A stretch of DNA of 64,000 bases from an uncultured Archangium sp. (GCA_903905455.1 CAIVGN010000029.1:62001-126000), one strand, 5' to 3'; shown: positions 44,310 to 54,230, counted from the stretch's first letter. Program-made: numbers and translations. Notes: a model not told the origin generated them from the sequence alone.

Positions 44310-45206
44310 TCAGAAGCCGTCGACCGTCGCGCACGCGGCTTCGGTCCCGCTCGTCACGCCGCCCGGCCACGACTGGGCGGAATAGACGAGCGTGAAGCCC
44401 GTGCCCCAGCACTCGGTGACGGTGAACGCCTGCTGCGTGCCCGCGCGCACCAGGCCCACGCTGCGGCCTTCGCCGGTGGGCTTCCAGCGCGACTCCAGCT
44501 CGAGTTCGGTCACTTCGGGCCCGGGGCTGGCGACCGAGAAACGCAGCAGGCCTGAGCCGTCTGGCTGCACGAAGCTCGAATAGCCGAGCCGCGAGAGGGT
44601 GCTGCTGCCGCCGGCCTTGAAGGCGAAGCCCATGCTCGCGAACTTCGGGAACGCCGCGGTGCCGTAGTCGAGGCTGATCTCGTCGAGCTGCTTGAAGGTG
44701 TCGTCCACCGCCAGCACGTCACGGAAGTCCTTCACCGCCACCACGATCCGGCCCACGCCGGCCCGCGCGCTGTCCGTCACGTCGTAGGTGCCGGTGAACA
44801 TGCGCAGGAAGGCCCCGTTGCTCGGCTTCGAGTCGATGTGCCACTCGAAGTGCGTCTCGTCGCTGCGGGTGATCACCAACTGCACCTGGCGCCCCGGGTT
44901 GTTGGCGTCGTCGAAGGGACCCCAGGTGCGCGAGTCCGCGGTGCGCGTGGTCGGCGCGAGCAGGCGCAGTTGGTCGACCAGGGTCAGCACCGCGTCGAGA
45001 ATGCCGTTGTAGGCCGTCGCCGCCGCGCGGGTCTGTGCCCAGGAGCCCGCCGGCTCGCCTTCCGTGGCGGTGGTGCCGACGGGCAGGTGCACCTTGAACT
45101 CTTCGCGCCGGGGCAGGGCGCTGGCGAAGGTGAGATCGGTGGTCGACCAGTTGCCGCCGCAACCGGCGAAAAGCCCGCACACCACGCTGAAGAGGAGGGC
45201 GCGCAT
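44310..45206 (-). CDS. Lipoprotein of unknown function
   Basis: A 298-residue predicted lipoprotein (MRALLFSVVCGLFAGC; Cys16 lipobox FAGC). The body is beta-rich with repeated LxVxI-type strands (VQLVITRSDETHFEWHI, GRIVVAVKDFRDVLAV, FTVTECWGTGFTLVYS), perhaps a single beta-sandwich or barrel; two or three cysteines (TECWG, EAACATV) could form a disulfide. No domain recognised. Three bases after the stop of the caspase-like gene, so the two form an operon, and it may be its outer-membrane partner. Confidence 0.7.
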   Translation of the reverse strand: MRALLFSVVCGLFAGCGGNWSTTDLTFASALPRREEFKVHLPVGTTATEGEPAGSWAQTRAAATAYNGILDAVLTLVDQLRLLAPTTRTADSRTWGPFDDANNPGRQVQLVITRSDETHFEWHIDSKPSNGAFLRMFTGTYDVTDSARAGVGRIVVAVKDFRDVLAVDDTFKQLDEISLDYGTAAFPKFASMGFAFKAGGSSTLSRLGYSSFVQPDGSGLLRFSVASPGPEVTELELESRWKPTGEGRSVGLVRAGTQQAFTVTECWGTGFTLVYSAQSWPGGVTSGTEAACATVDGF

Positions 45207-45209
45207 CGG

Positions 45210-46790
45210 TCAGTCCTTGAACTCGTAGTCGAGCAGGGCCCCGAAGTCGGCGTTGCCCAGGCTCCGCGTCTCGTCGACGTTGAAGAGCAGGTAGTGCACC
45301 CGGGCTCGGGCGATCACCGAGATGCTCTTCGAGATCCGCACCTTGAGGCCGCCGACCACGCCGGGGGTGAAGGTCGAGAAGCCCTGCTGCGCGATCGCGC
45401 TGTCGGTGAAGGTGCGGGTGAAGATGTCGAAGCCCACGTGCACGCCGACGAAGGGCACAAAGCGCCCGTCCTGGAACCACTCGTGCCACAGCGAGCCGCC
45501 GAAGGTGACCAGCGTGTAGTTGTAGGCGGCCGCGCCGACGAGGGGGGCCTGGAGCGAGCCCGACATCCACCCGTAGCTGCCGTCGATCGACAGCGAGAAG
45601 CCCCTGAAGAACACGTTGTGCAGCGTCGCCTCGCCGCCCAGCAGCGGCGCGGAGGGGAAGGCGTCACCGAAGGCCACCTGGTACTGGCCGGACACGGCGA
45701 GGCTCCAGTGCCGAGAGAAGCTCGAGCTCACGCCGGTGCCCCGCACCGGGTCGTCGGTGAACTTCGCGTTCTGGAAGCTCCCCTCGTCGAGGGTGAGGAA
45801 CTGGCCGTCGGCGATCTCCACGCGGCCCAGGCGCAAGTGATCGGCGAGGCGTCGCTTGAGGACGTAGGCGCCGGGCGGGAGCGCGAGGAGTCGATCTCCC
45901 TCGCCCTTCACCGTCTCGGCGACCACGACGCCGCGCGGGTCGATGACGAAGTAGGGCCCCGTCGGCGCGCTGGAAGGAATGCGCAGCCCTTCGCCACGCG
46001 CGGCGAGATCGGTCAGCGGCACGTCGGCGTTGGCCTGGAGATCGAACAGCGGCGGCGGCTCGAGGGGCGCCACGGCCGCGCTGGCCAGGGTGCGCTCGTA
46101 GGCCCACGCGAAGGCCTCGCCGAGGGTGACGCGGCCGTCCCCCTGCGCGTCGGCGCTCCCGAGGAGCCCGGTGGCCAGGTAGTACGAGAAGTAGCTCCCC
46201 GCGATGAGGTCTGATTCCTGCGCGCCCTCGTCGGTGGCCGCGGCGGTGACGATCACCAGCCCCTTCGCCTGCCGGGTCGCGTCGGTCTCGACCTCGAACA
46301 CCGGCGCGCGACGTACGCCCTTGTCCTTCAGGAAGTCGCCCGAGCGGCAGGTGTCGAGGAAGGCGAGGCGCGTGTCGGCGAGGCCCGTCGCCAGGCGCGT
46401 CTTGAGCGCCTCGAGGGGCAGCTTCGTCGTGCCCAGGCGCAGCGAGCCGTCCCTGGCGTGGCCAGAGAAGTAGACCAGCAGGCTGGTGACCTCGCCCCGG
46501 GCCTTGGCGTCGCGAACCCGGCGCTCGAGCTCGCCCAGCGCGGTGGTCACGTCCTCGGCCGGCTCGTCGAGGAGCAGCATCGCGTCTTCGGGCTTCACGC
46601 CGCCGAGCCGCACGAAGACCTCGTGCAGGCGCCTGGCGTCCTCGCGCGCGTAGAGCAGCGGGCGGGTGCCCTCGCCCCCTTCGTTCTGGCCCAGGAACAG
46701 GCCGAAGCGGTGCACCGGGCCTTCCGCGAACGTGAACGTGCTCCAGAGCAGGGTCAGCAGGACGGCGCGGTGGCAGCAGGAGGTGATCAC
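45210..46790 (-). CDS. Exported caspase-like protease with C-terminal beta-barrel
   Basis: A 526-residue exported protein. GTG 46790 is chosen because it starts a signal peptide (CCHRAVLLTLLWSTFTFAEG); an earlier GTG at 46838 runs into the promoter of the divergent M48 gene. Residues about 27-260 are a caspase/metacaspase (C14) domain: LFLGQNEGG, YAREDARRLHEVFVRLGG, SLLVYFSGHARDG with catalytic His111, and LAFLDTCRSGDF with catalytic Cys148, then a VTAAATDEGAQES segment. Residues 265-345 form a beta-sandwich-like linker. Residues about 350-526 look like an outer-membrane barrel: alternating strands with aromatic ends (WSLAVSGQYQVAF, FSLSIDGSYGW, NYTLVTFGGSLWHEWF, ADFGALLDYEFKD). This would put the protease on one face of the outer membrane. 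Confidence 0.85.
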   Translation of the reverse strand: MITSCCHRAVLLTLLWSTFTFAEGPVHRFGLFLGQNEGGEGTRPLLYAREDARRLHEVFVRLGGVKPEDAMLLLDEPAEDVTTALGELERRVRDAKARGEVTSLLVYFSGHARDGSLRLGTTKLPLEALKTRLATGLADTRLAFLDTCRSGDFLKDKGVRRAPVFEVETDATRQAKGLVIVTAAATDEGAQESDLIAGSYFSYYLATGLLGSADAQGDGRVTLGEAFAWAYERTLASAAVAPLEPPPLFDLQANADVPLTDLAARGEGLRIPSSAPTGPYFVIDPRGVVVAETVKGEGDRLLALPPGAYVLKRRLADHLRLGRVEIADGQFLTLDEGSFQNAKFTDDPVRGTGVSSSFSRHWSLAVSGQYQVAFGDAFPSAPLLGGEATLHNVFFRGFSLSIDGSYGWMSGSLQAPLVGAAAYNYTLVTFGGSLWHEWFQDGRFVPFVGVHVGFDIFTRTFTDSAIAQQGFSTFTPGVVGGLKVRISKSISVIARARVHYLLFNVDETRSLGNADFGALLDYEFKD

Positions 46791-46882
46791 GGCGAGACGG
46801 GCGCCCCGTGTACCTGAACTCGGGGCCCGGGGAAGCACACGATTTCCCCAGCAGTCGCGGGGCGTTGGGGTATGCGCGCCGC

Positions 46883-47689
46883 ATGAACCGTTCGGCCCTG
46901 CTCGCCCTTTGTATCTTTGCCTCTGCCTGCACGCTCACCCAGCGCCGCGACACCGAGAAGGTGATCGCCCAATCGCTGATCTCCGACGACCAGGAGTTCC
47001 AGCTCGGCCTGCAGGTTCACGAGCAGCTCAAGAAGGACAACACCAAGTTCCTCGAGAACCCCACCGTCGAGCTCTACGTCGAGTCGCTGGCGCGCAAGAT
47101 GATCGCCGAGGCCAACAAGGAGCGGAAGCTCGACTGGAAGTGGTTCGTGATCGACGACCCGGCGACCGTCAACGCCTTCGCCACCCCCGGCGGGCGCATC
47201 TACGTCTACACCGGCCTGCTCCTGGCCGCGGAGAACGAGGCCGAGGTGATCGGCGTGCTGGGCCACGAGATCGGCCACGTCGTCGGTCGCCACTCGGCGC
47301 GGCAGTTGGTCGCGTCCAACGGGCTCCAGGTGGTGGTCGACATGGCCCTGGGCAAGAACGGCGGCGAGGTCGCGAAGCTCGCGGCTGGCCTGGCGGGCAA
47401 GGGCGCGCAGCTCGCCTATGGCCGGGACATGGAGCTCGAGGCCGACCAGTACGGCGCGCGCTACGCCTCGGGTGCCGGCTACGACCCCCGCGGGCTGGCC
47501 ACCTTCTTCGAGAAGCTCAAGGCGAAGTACGGCGACACGGGCCCGGTCATGACCTTCTTCTCCACGCACCCGGCGAACAGCGACCGCATCACCAAGGTGA
47601 CCGAGCTCATCGCCGCCGAGAACCTCCAGGGCACGGAGCTCGGGGTGACGTCGCTCAAGGCCGCCCAGGCAGCGCTCGGGAAGAAGTGA
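46883..47689 (+). CDS. M48-family lipoprotein metalloprotease (BepA/LoiP-like)
   Basis: A 268-residue predicted lipoprotein (SALLALCIFASAC; Cys16) with an M48 peptidase domain. The zinc site HEIGH is at residues 128-132 (LGHEIGHVVGRHSARQ), preceded by the M48 marks NAFATPGGRIYVYTGLL and followed by the third ligand in MELEADQYGARYAS. The C-terminal helix FSTHPANSDRITKV is also typical. M48 lipoproteins of this size degrade misassembled outer-membrane proteins in the periplasm. Divergent from the caspase-like gene across 92 bases. The start ATG 46883 is favoured by the signal peptide. Confidence 0.92.
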   Translation: MNRSALLALCIFASACTLTQRRDTEKVIAQSLISDDQEFQLGLQVHEQLKKDNTKFLENPTVELYVESLARKMIAEANKERKLDWKWFVIDDPATVNAFATPGGRIYVYTGLLLAAENEAEVIGVLGHEIGHVVGRHSARQLVASNGLQVVVDMALGKNGGEVAKLAAGLAGKGAQLAYGRDMELEADQYGARYASGAGYDPRGLATFFEKLKAKYGDTGPVMTFFSTHPANSDRITKVTELIAAENLQGTELGVTSLKAAQAALGKK

Positions 47690-47738
47690 CTTGGCCCGTC
47701 GGCCGGCCTAAAACCGCGAACCTTTTTCTGGGGAGCTC

Positions 47739-48671
47739 ATGAAGCGATATTTCGGGATCATCGTAGCCGTCATCGGCGTGTGCGCCGGCATCGTCTGGAC
47801 GATGCGCAAGTGGGACGCGAAGACGGCAGAGGCCGCGCGCGAGCTGAACATGCAGCGCATCCGGGGCGACTACCTCGAGCGCGCGGCGTGGCTGCGCAAC
47901 GTGCCCGACCAGAAGCTCTACATCGACGAGAACCAGAACTTCCTGCGCTGGTACTTCAAGGAGGTCACCGAGCACCTCAACAAGCACGGCGGCAACCGTG
48001 ACTTCGACGACTACTTGAAGGAACTCGACGCCCGCTCGGCCAAGTCCTCCAAGGACGACGAGGGTGGCAAGACCGAGCAGAAGAAGGCCCGCTACGAGTA
48101 CGCGCGCAAGGTCTTCGACTCGTTCAAGAAGGCCGACTACGCCCCGTGGTGGACGGCGACCGACAAGGGCATCCGCTTCGACATCGTCAGCGCCGACACC
48201 ATTCGCGTCGGTCCGGACGACAAGATTCACATGCCGGTGGTCGTCTGGGGCCTGCCCCGCGACTCGCGCACCGACGACAAGGGCTTCACCCGTGTCACGG
48301 TCAACGCCAGCTTCCGCTTCAACTGGAAGCTCTACGACGAGAAGCAGAAGCTGATCGCCGAGATCCCCGGCGAAGGTGGCCCCGACAGCCGCGATGACGT
48401 GCCTGATCGCGTGGTGAAGTTCTTCCCGCCCATGGTGGTGATCGGCCAGTACGACATCGACAAGCTCCCGGCCGAGACCAAGACCGCGGAGATTGAGTGG
48501 AGCATCGCGGCGCGCACCCCGACGGGTGGCGACATCAACGCCACGTTCCAGTGGAAGGGCGAAGTGCCCGCCGCCTGGAAGCTCGGCGCCGGCGAAGGCT
48601 GGAAGGGCGCGACCGACTCCATCCGCCCCGAAGAAGAGATCGACCCGAACGCCGGCAAGAAGAAGAAGTAA
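47739..48671 (+). CDS. Membrane-anchored protein of unknown function
   Basis: A 310-residue protein with one N-terminal transmembrane helix (MKRYFGIIVAVIGVCAGIVW) and a large extracytoplasmic or periplasmic part. GGGGAGCTC precedes the ATG. The body has a charged helical section (residues about 30-125, rich in Lys, Asp and Glu) and a beta-rich part (IRFDIVSADTIRVGPDDKI, VTVNASFRFNWKLYDEKQ, AEIEWSIAARTPTGGDINA) and ends in a Lys tail. No domain recognised. Follows M48 by 49 bases on the same strand; co-transcription is possible. Confidence 0.72.
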   Translation: MKRYFGIIVAVIGVCAGIVWTMRKWDAKTAEAARELNMQRIRGDYLERAAWLRNVPDQKLYIDENQNFLRWYFKEVTEHLNKHGGNRDFDDYLKELDARSAKSSKDDEGGKTEQKKARYEYARKVFDSFKKADYAPWWTATDKGIRFDIVSADTIRVGPDDKIHMPVVVWGLPRDSRTDDKGFTRVTVNASFRFNWKLYDEKQKLIAEIPGEGGPDSRDDVPDRVVKFFPPMVVIGQYDIDKLPAETKTAEIEWSIAARTPTGGDINATFQWKGEVPAAWKLGAGEGWKGATDSIRPEEEIDPNAGKKKK

Positions 48672-48682
48672 GCGGCTCGTCG

Positions 48683-49354
48683 TCAGTCGTGGAAACCCAC
48701 CACCTGCCACGCAGCGCCGGCCTGGCGCAGCAGCAGGATGGTGGGGTGTCCCGAGAGGTTGCCCACCGCGAGATAGGTGTTCGGTGCGCGCCAGTTCCAC
48801 GAGTTGAGTCGCTGGGGCGGCTTGCCGAACTTCTTCTCCATGTCGGCAGGCAGCAACACCTCGACCGAGTACAGCTTGAGCACGTCAGCGCGGCGCGACC
48901 TCAGGCTCTTGCCCCACTGCGCGCGCAGTTCCTCCGGCCGGTCGATGCGCCGGGCCTCCATGAAGAACGGGTAGCCCGACCGCGCCACGATGCGGTTGGT
49001 GTCGCCGCCGATGAGATCGGCGAAGAAGCCGCGCGCCACCACTTCGACCTGCTGGGCCGGTCCCAGGGCCAGGTACTTGTCGAGATCGATGTCGTTGGTG
49101 GGGAGCACGGGGTTCGAGTCCACCGTGCCGAACTGCTTTTGCAGCGCCTCGAGCACCACCGCGCGCTCCGCCGGGCTGAGCGTCTGCGCCTTCTGGATCT
49201 GGCGCGTCACGTCGTCGGCGCCCTTGGGCCGGGGCGGACCCACCGGCGTCGCGGGCGAGGTGGCGGCGTCACCACCCGCAGCGGCAGCGGCGGGGACGGG
49301 CTCGGGGTCCTGCGAGAGGGCGAGACACAGCGCGTAGGCGGCGACGTTGATCAC
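48683..49354 (-). CDS. Exported protein of unknown function
   Basis: A 223-residue protein starting at GTG 49354. The N-terminus (INVAAYALCLALSQDPEPV) could be a signal peptide; it is followed by an Ala/Pro-rich low-complexity linker to residue 45, a helical part (SPAERAVVLEALQKQFG) and a C-terminal alpha/beta unit ending in a strand-rich segment (TYLAVGNLSGHPTILLLR, AWQVVGFHD). This C-terminal pattern resembles an SnoaL/NTF2-like or lumazine-type fold, but only by shape. Lies nine bases after the MFS transporter stop on the same strand, so likely its operon partner. Confidence 0.65.
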   Translation of the reverse strand: MINVAAYALCLALSQDPEPVPAAAAAGGDAATSPATPVGPPRPKGADDVTRQIQKAQTLSPAERAVVLEALQKQFGTVDSNPVLPTNDIDLDKYLALGPAQQVEVVARGFFADLIGGDTNRIVARSGYPFFMEARRIDRPEELRAQWGKSLRSRRADVLKLYSVEVLLPADMEKKFGKPPQRLNSWNWRAPNTYLAVGNLSGHPTILLLRQAGAAWQVVGFHD

Positions 49355-49363
49355 CCGGGCCTT

Positions 49364-50578
49364 CTAGCCCGTCGCCACGTCTTTCGGCAGCGTCCGCGCG
49401 CTGTGCGTCAGGTGACCGACCGCCACCCCGGCGCCGATCACGAAGCACGAGAGCCACAGCGCCCGGTGGCCGATCACCGGGATCAGCGCGGTGCTCAGCA
49501 GCGGAGAGGCCATGGCCGCCAGGCTCCAGGTGATGGTGAAGGCCCCCTGGTAGCGCCCGCGCAGGTGCTCGGGCGACACCGCAGCGACGATGCTCGCGTT
49601 GACCGGCGCGAAGACGATCTCCCCCAGGGTCCACACGGCCACGGTGAGGATGTAGGTGGGCAGGGTGGTGGCGAAGGTCGTCAGCCCGAAGCCCAGGCCC
49701 GTGAGCGCCGCGGCCACCGCGAGCAGCCGCGCGGGCTCGATGCCGGCGGACCAGCGCGTCGCCAGCGGCTGCAGCAGTACGATCAACAGGCCGTTGGTGG
49801 CCAGGCTCCAGCCGAAGGCCTCGGTGGTCAGCCCCTTGAGCCGCATGTCGTCGGGCAGGGCCGAGAGGTGCAGGAAGAAGAGGATGGCGATCAGGAAGTT
49901 GAGGAACAGGAACGTCGCGTAGCGCGGGTCCGTGAAGGGCGTGAGCAGGTGCCCCTCGCGCGGGGTGCTGACGTCGGGCGGCCGACTCTCGGGGACGGCC
50001 TTCCACACGATGAACGCCAGCACCAGGGTGGTGGCGGCGTCGCCGAGGAAGAGGGCGCCGAAGTTCCGCGTGGCCATGTACCCGCCCACGACGCTGGCGA
50101 AGGCGAAGCCGAGGTTGATGGCCCAGTACTGCATGCCGAAGGCCTTCATGCGGTGACGCGGCGGCACGATGTCCGCGGCCAGCGCCATGCTCGCGGGCCG
50201 GTAGGCGTCGGAGGCGAGCGCGGTGAGGAAGGTCCCCAGCGCGAGCTGCCACAGCTCCGTGGCCACCCCGAGCACCAACAGGAACGCCGCGCCCACCAGC
50301 AACGAGGTCAACATGGTGACCCGGCGCCCGAAGCGGTCGGCCATCGAGCCGCCGATCATGCTCCCGCCGAGCGCCCCCAGTCCGTACAGCGAGGTGATGG
50401 CGCCCGCGACGGGCAGGGTCAGCCCGCGCGCCTGGGTGAGGTACACGAAGAGCAACGGCATGACGAACGAGCCGGCCTTGGTGATGAAGGTGCCCAGCAG
50501 CAGCGCCCAGAACGCGCGGGGGATGCCCTCGGCCAGCTGCGCGAAGCGACTCGGGGCGGGCACGGTGGCGGTGCTCAT
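49364..50578 (-). CDS. MFS transporter
   Basis: A 404-residue membrane protein with 11-12 transmembrane helices. Start ATG 50578 gives a normal N-terminus. The MFS motif A between helices 2 and 3 is clear: GGSMADRFGRRVTML, and a second, weaker copy is found in the middle. Other segments such as WALLLGTFITKAGSFVMPLL (helix 1) and ALASDAYRPASMALAADIVP are typical of drug/sugar efflux MFS proteins. Substrate unknown. Divergent from the ClpX-zinc-finger gene, 54 bases away. Confidence 0.92.
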   Translation of the reverse strand: MSTATVPAPSRFAQLAEGIPRAFWALLLGTFITKAGSFVMPLLFVYLTQARGLTLPVAGAITSLYGLGALGGSMIGGSMADRFGRRVTMLTSLLVGAAFLLVLGVATELWQLALGTFLTALASDAYRPASMALAADIVPPRHRMKAFGMQYWAINLGFAFASVVGGYMATRNFGALFLGDAATTLVLAFIVWKAVPESRPPDVSTPREGHLLTPFTDPRYATFLFLNFLIAILFFLHLSALPDDMRLKGLTTEAFGWSLATNGLLIVLLQPLATRWSAGIEPARLLAVAAALTGLGFGLTTFATTLPTYILTVAVWTLGEIVFAPVNASIVAAVSPEHLRGRYQGAFTITWSLAAMASPLLSTALIPVIGHRALWLSCFVIGAGVAVGHLTHSARTLPKDVATG

Positions 50579-50632
50579 GCCGTGGTGACGGCCTGCACAC
50601 AAGCCGACTGACGGGTAAGTTGCGGCCCAACG

Positions 50633-51655
50633 ATGTCGGAGATCCGAAATCTGCTCAGCAGCGCGCAGGAAGCCGAGATGCGCGGAGAGAAGGCCGAGGC
50701 GGTGCGCCTGTTGCGCAAGGCCGCCGAGTACTACCGCGACCGCCAGTTGCTCAAGAAGGCCGCCCAGATGCTGCGCCAGGCGCGAAGAGTCGAAGGCATC
50801 GCCGATGAGCCCACCGACGCGGTGTTCGGCTTTGGCTCGGAGTTCGAGGCCGACGCCGTGCCCGAGGTGGCCCGGCCCCGGCCCGATCGCGAGCTCGTCG
50901 AGCAACGGGGCCCCCAGCTCGCCGACCCGGCCCTCGAGGCGTGGTGCTCGTTCTGCTGCCAGCCGAAGGCGGTGGTGGGCCCCCTCGTCGCCGGGCCCGC
51001 GGGGGCCTACGCCTGCGCGGCGTGCCTGCGCCAATCGGCCCAGCTGATGCCCGGGGCAGAAGTCGTGGTGGCGGCGGCCCCGGAGGTCTGGTCGCTGACC
51101 GCGCTCGCGCATGAGCTGCCGGCCCAGCGCCGCGCGCGCGATCGCTTCATGCGCCTGCGCCCCCGCCTCGCGCTGGTGATCGGCCCCGAGGGCACCGGAA
51201 AGACGACCTGGCTCTCGTCGCTGCGGGGACCCGACGTCCGCGAGGTCGAGGTCACCTCCCGGCTCAGCGCTGACGACGAGCGCGCGCTCCTCGACTGGCT
51301 CGCCGTGCCTTCCCGCAGCGCGTTCCTCGTGGTGCGCGCCGCGGTGCCCACGCCGGCCCTGGTGCTCCAGGGCGAACACGGCGACGAGCCGGTGCACGAC
51401 ACCGCCACGCTCGCCGCGGCCGTTCCCCACGTGTCGCCGACATTGCTCGCCCGCGTCGACGCGGTGCACGCCTTCGAGCCTCCCAGTGAGCTGGCCCTCT
51501 TCGACCTGGCCACGGCCCTGGCGCGGACCCGCCGGGTCTCGCTCCCCGAGGCGGCGTTGATCCAGCTGGTTTCGCTGGCCCTGCGCGCCCAGCGGGGGGC
51601 CCATGAGCTGGCGACGTTGATCGCGCGCATCCCGCCGGGTACCTACAACCCGTGA
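50633..51655 (+). CDS. TPR-like, ClpX-type zinc finger and P-loop protein
   Basis: A 340-residue cytoplasmic protein. Residues 1-52 look like a helical TPR-type pair (AQEAEMRGEKAEAVRLLRKA). Residues 105-131 form a ClpX-like C4 zinc finger: Cys105, Cys108, Cys128 and Cys131 (WCSFCCQ ... YACAACL), with the ClpX-like middle VVGPLVAGPAG. A P-loop GPEGTGKTT (Lys190) follows, in an AAA-like small domain with LRGPDVREVEV and the conserved Arg-rich end, but the full AAA+ arginine finger was not identified. ClpX zinc domains bind substrates and adaptors, so this may be an adaptor or a stand-alone ATPase. It is translationally coupled (GTGA) to lipB. Confidence 0.72.
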   Translation: MSEIRNLLSSAQEAEMRGEKAEAVRLLRKAAEYYRDRQLLKKAAQMLRQARRVEGIADEPTDAVFGFGSEFEADAVPEVARPRPDRELVEQRGPQLADPALEAWCSFCCQPKAVVGPLVAGPAGAYACAACLRQSAQLMPGAEVVVAAAPEVWSLTALAHELPAQRRARDRFMRLRPRLALVIGPEGTGKTTWLSSLRGPDVREVEVTSRLSADDERALLDWLAVPSRSAFLVVRAAVPTPALVLQGEHGDEPVHDTATLAAAVPHVSPTLLARVDAVHAFEPPSELALFDLATALARTRRVSLPEAALIQLVSLALRAQRGAHELATLIARIPPGTYNP

Positions 51656-52719
51656 ATCCTCCCGTTCAGTGGCATCGCCTGGGGCGCGTCGAGTACGGCG
51701 ATGGGCTCGAGTTGCAGCGCCAGTTCCAGGAAGCGCGGCGCGCCTCGCTGGTGCCCGACACGTTGTTGCTGCTCGAGCACCCGCCGGTGTTGACGCTGGG
51801 GCGGGGCGCTCACGAGACGAACATCATCACCCCGAAGGCCCAGCTCGACGCGCTGGGGGTCGAGACCTTCGAGACCGATCGCGGAGGCGACGTCACGTAC
51901 CATGGGCCCGGGCAGATCGTCGGCTACCCGCTGCTGCACCTCGAGCCGGGTCGGCAGGACGTGCGCAAGTACGTGCGGGCCATCGAAGAGCTGATGATCC
52001 GCACCGTCGCCGACTGGGGCATCACTGCGACGCGCTTCGAGAAGTGGCCCGGGGTGTGGGTCGCCGAGAGCCGCCGCGGCGGCCCGCGGAAGTTGGCCGC
52101 CCTCGGGGTGCACCTCTCGCGCTGGTACACCAAGCACGGCTTCGCGCTGAACGTCTCGACCAACCTCGCCCACTTCGAGCTGATCGTGCCCTGCGGCATT
52201 CGCGAGGCCGGCGTCACCTCGATGCGCGATGAACTGCAGGCCGACGTCCCGGTGGCCGACGTCGAGGCGCGCATCGCCCACCACTTCCGCGACGTGTTCG
52301 AGTGCGAGGTGAGCCCGGCCCCCGAGCCGCGGCGCACCATCTCCGTGACGGTTCGACGTGGGGACGGGCGGGTGCTCCTGCTGCAGCGCACCGACGCGCG
52401 GGGCGGCTTCTGGCAGCCGATCACCGGCCAGGTCGAGGCAGGCGAATCACCCCTCGACGCGGCCCAGCGCGAGCTGCGCGAGGAGACGTGCCTTCCATCC
52501 CCGGTGCGGCCGCTGGGCTATGAGCATGTCTTCGCCCTGGGTGACGCCCGGCCCCCCGACGTGGTGCGCGAGACGGCCTTCGGAGCGACGCTGCCCGAGG
52601 GGAGCCTCGTGAAGCTCGACCCCGCGGAGCACCAGTCCTTCGAGTGGTGCAGCACCGAAGAGGCCCGGGTGAAGGTGCCGCACGCGGGCCTCGCGCGGGC
52701 GATCCAGCTCACAGCTTGA
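51652..52719 (+). CDS. lipB: Octanoyltransferase (LipB) fused to a Nudix hydrolase domain
   Basis: A 355-residue fusion; normal LipB is about 210-230. Residues 1-220 are LipB: GRGAHETNII, DRGGDVTYHGPGQIVGYPL, catalytic Lys147 (RKLAALGVH) and Cys181 (IVPCGI). It moves octanoyl from ACP to lipoyl domains such as GcvH. Residues about 226-355 are a Nudix domain: ISVTVRRGDGRVLLLQR and the Nudix box beginning at Gly259, with Glu265, Arg273, Glu274, Glu277 and Glu278; the last conserved Gly is Cys280. GTG start overlaps the preceding stop (GTGA). The Nudix half most resembles dNTP/dihydroneopterin-triphosphate type hydrolases, substrate unknown. Confidence 0.92.
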   Translation: MNPPVQWHRLGRVEYGDGLELQRQFQEARRASLVPDTLLLLEHPPVLTLGRGAHETNIITPKAQLDALGVETFETDRGGDVTYHGPGQIVGYPLLHLEPGRQDVRKYVRAIEELMIRTVADWGITATRFEKWPGVWVAESRRGGPRKLAALGVHLSRWYTKHGFALNVSTNLAHFELIVPCGIREAGVTSMRDELQADVPVADVEARIAHHFRDVFECEVSPAPEPRRTISVTVRRGDGRVLLLQRTDARGGFWQPITGQVEAGESPLDAAQRELREETCLPSPVRPLGYEHVFALGDARPPDVVRETAFGATLPEGSLVKLDPAEHQSFEWCSTEEARVKVPHAGLARAIQLTA

Positions 52720-53561
52720 TGACGAGGCCTTCCTTCGCCGCCAGGCTCGCCTTGCGCTGCTTCTTGACCAGCTTCACCAGGGCGTCGAGGGCGTCGTCGG
52801 TGCGCACCGGGTCGTGGTGGAACAACACCAGCGTGCCGACCTTCGCCTCGTCGGCCATGTGCACCGCGTTCTGCCAGGTGGAGTGACCCCAGCCCGTCTT
52901 CGGGCTCCCGTTGCGGCCGAGGTATTCGTCCTCGGTGTACATGGCGTCGTAGATCAACACGTCGACGCCGCGGCTGAACTCGATCAACTGCGCGTCGCGA
53001 TCGTTCCCGTGTTCGGTGTCGGTGGCGTAGACGATGCTGCGGCCCTTGTAGTCGATGCGGTAGGCGAGGTTGCCGCCCGGGTGGTTCGCTTCGATCGCGC
53101 TGACCGTGACGCCGTTGACCTTGAGCCGGTCTCCGGCCTCGAAGCCGTGGTACTCGCACCGCGCGCGGAAGACCATTTCAGCGGTCACCGGGAAGAAGGG
53201 CTGCTGCATGTGCCCCGACAACACGTCCTTCACCGAGCGGCCGTTGCGCGTCGGGCCGCGAATGGTGAAGCGGCTGCGCGGGTCGAAGATGGGCCCGAAG
53301 AAGGGCAGGCCCTGCAGGTGATCGTAGTGGTAGTGCGAGACGAAGATGTGCGCGTCGAGCGGCCCCTGCGCGGCGGCGCCGAGCTCACGAACCCCGGTGC
53401 CGAGGTCGAAGATGAACGTCTCGTCCCCGGCCCGCACTTCGATGCACGGGGTGTTGCCGCCATACCGGGCCGTCTCGGGCCCGGGGGAGGGGATCGAGCC
53501 CCGCACGCCCCAGAAACGAACCGACAGGCCGACAGCACCCGAAGTGCCGCGCCGCCCGCCT

Positions 53562-54230
<669 letters not shown>

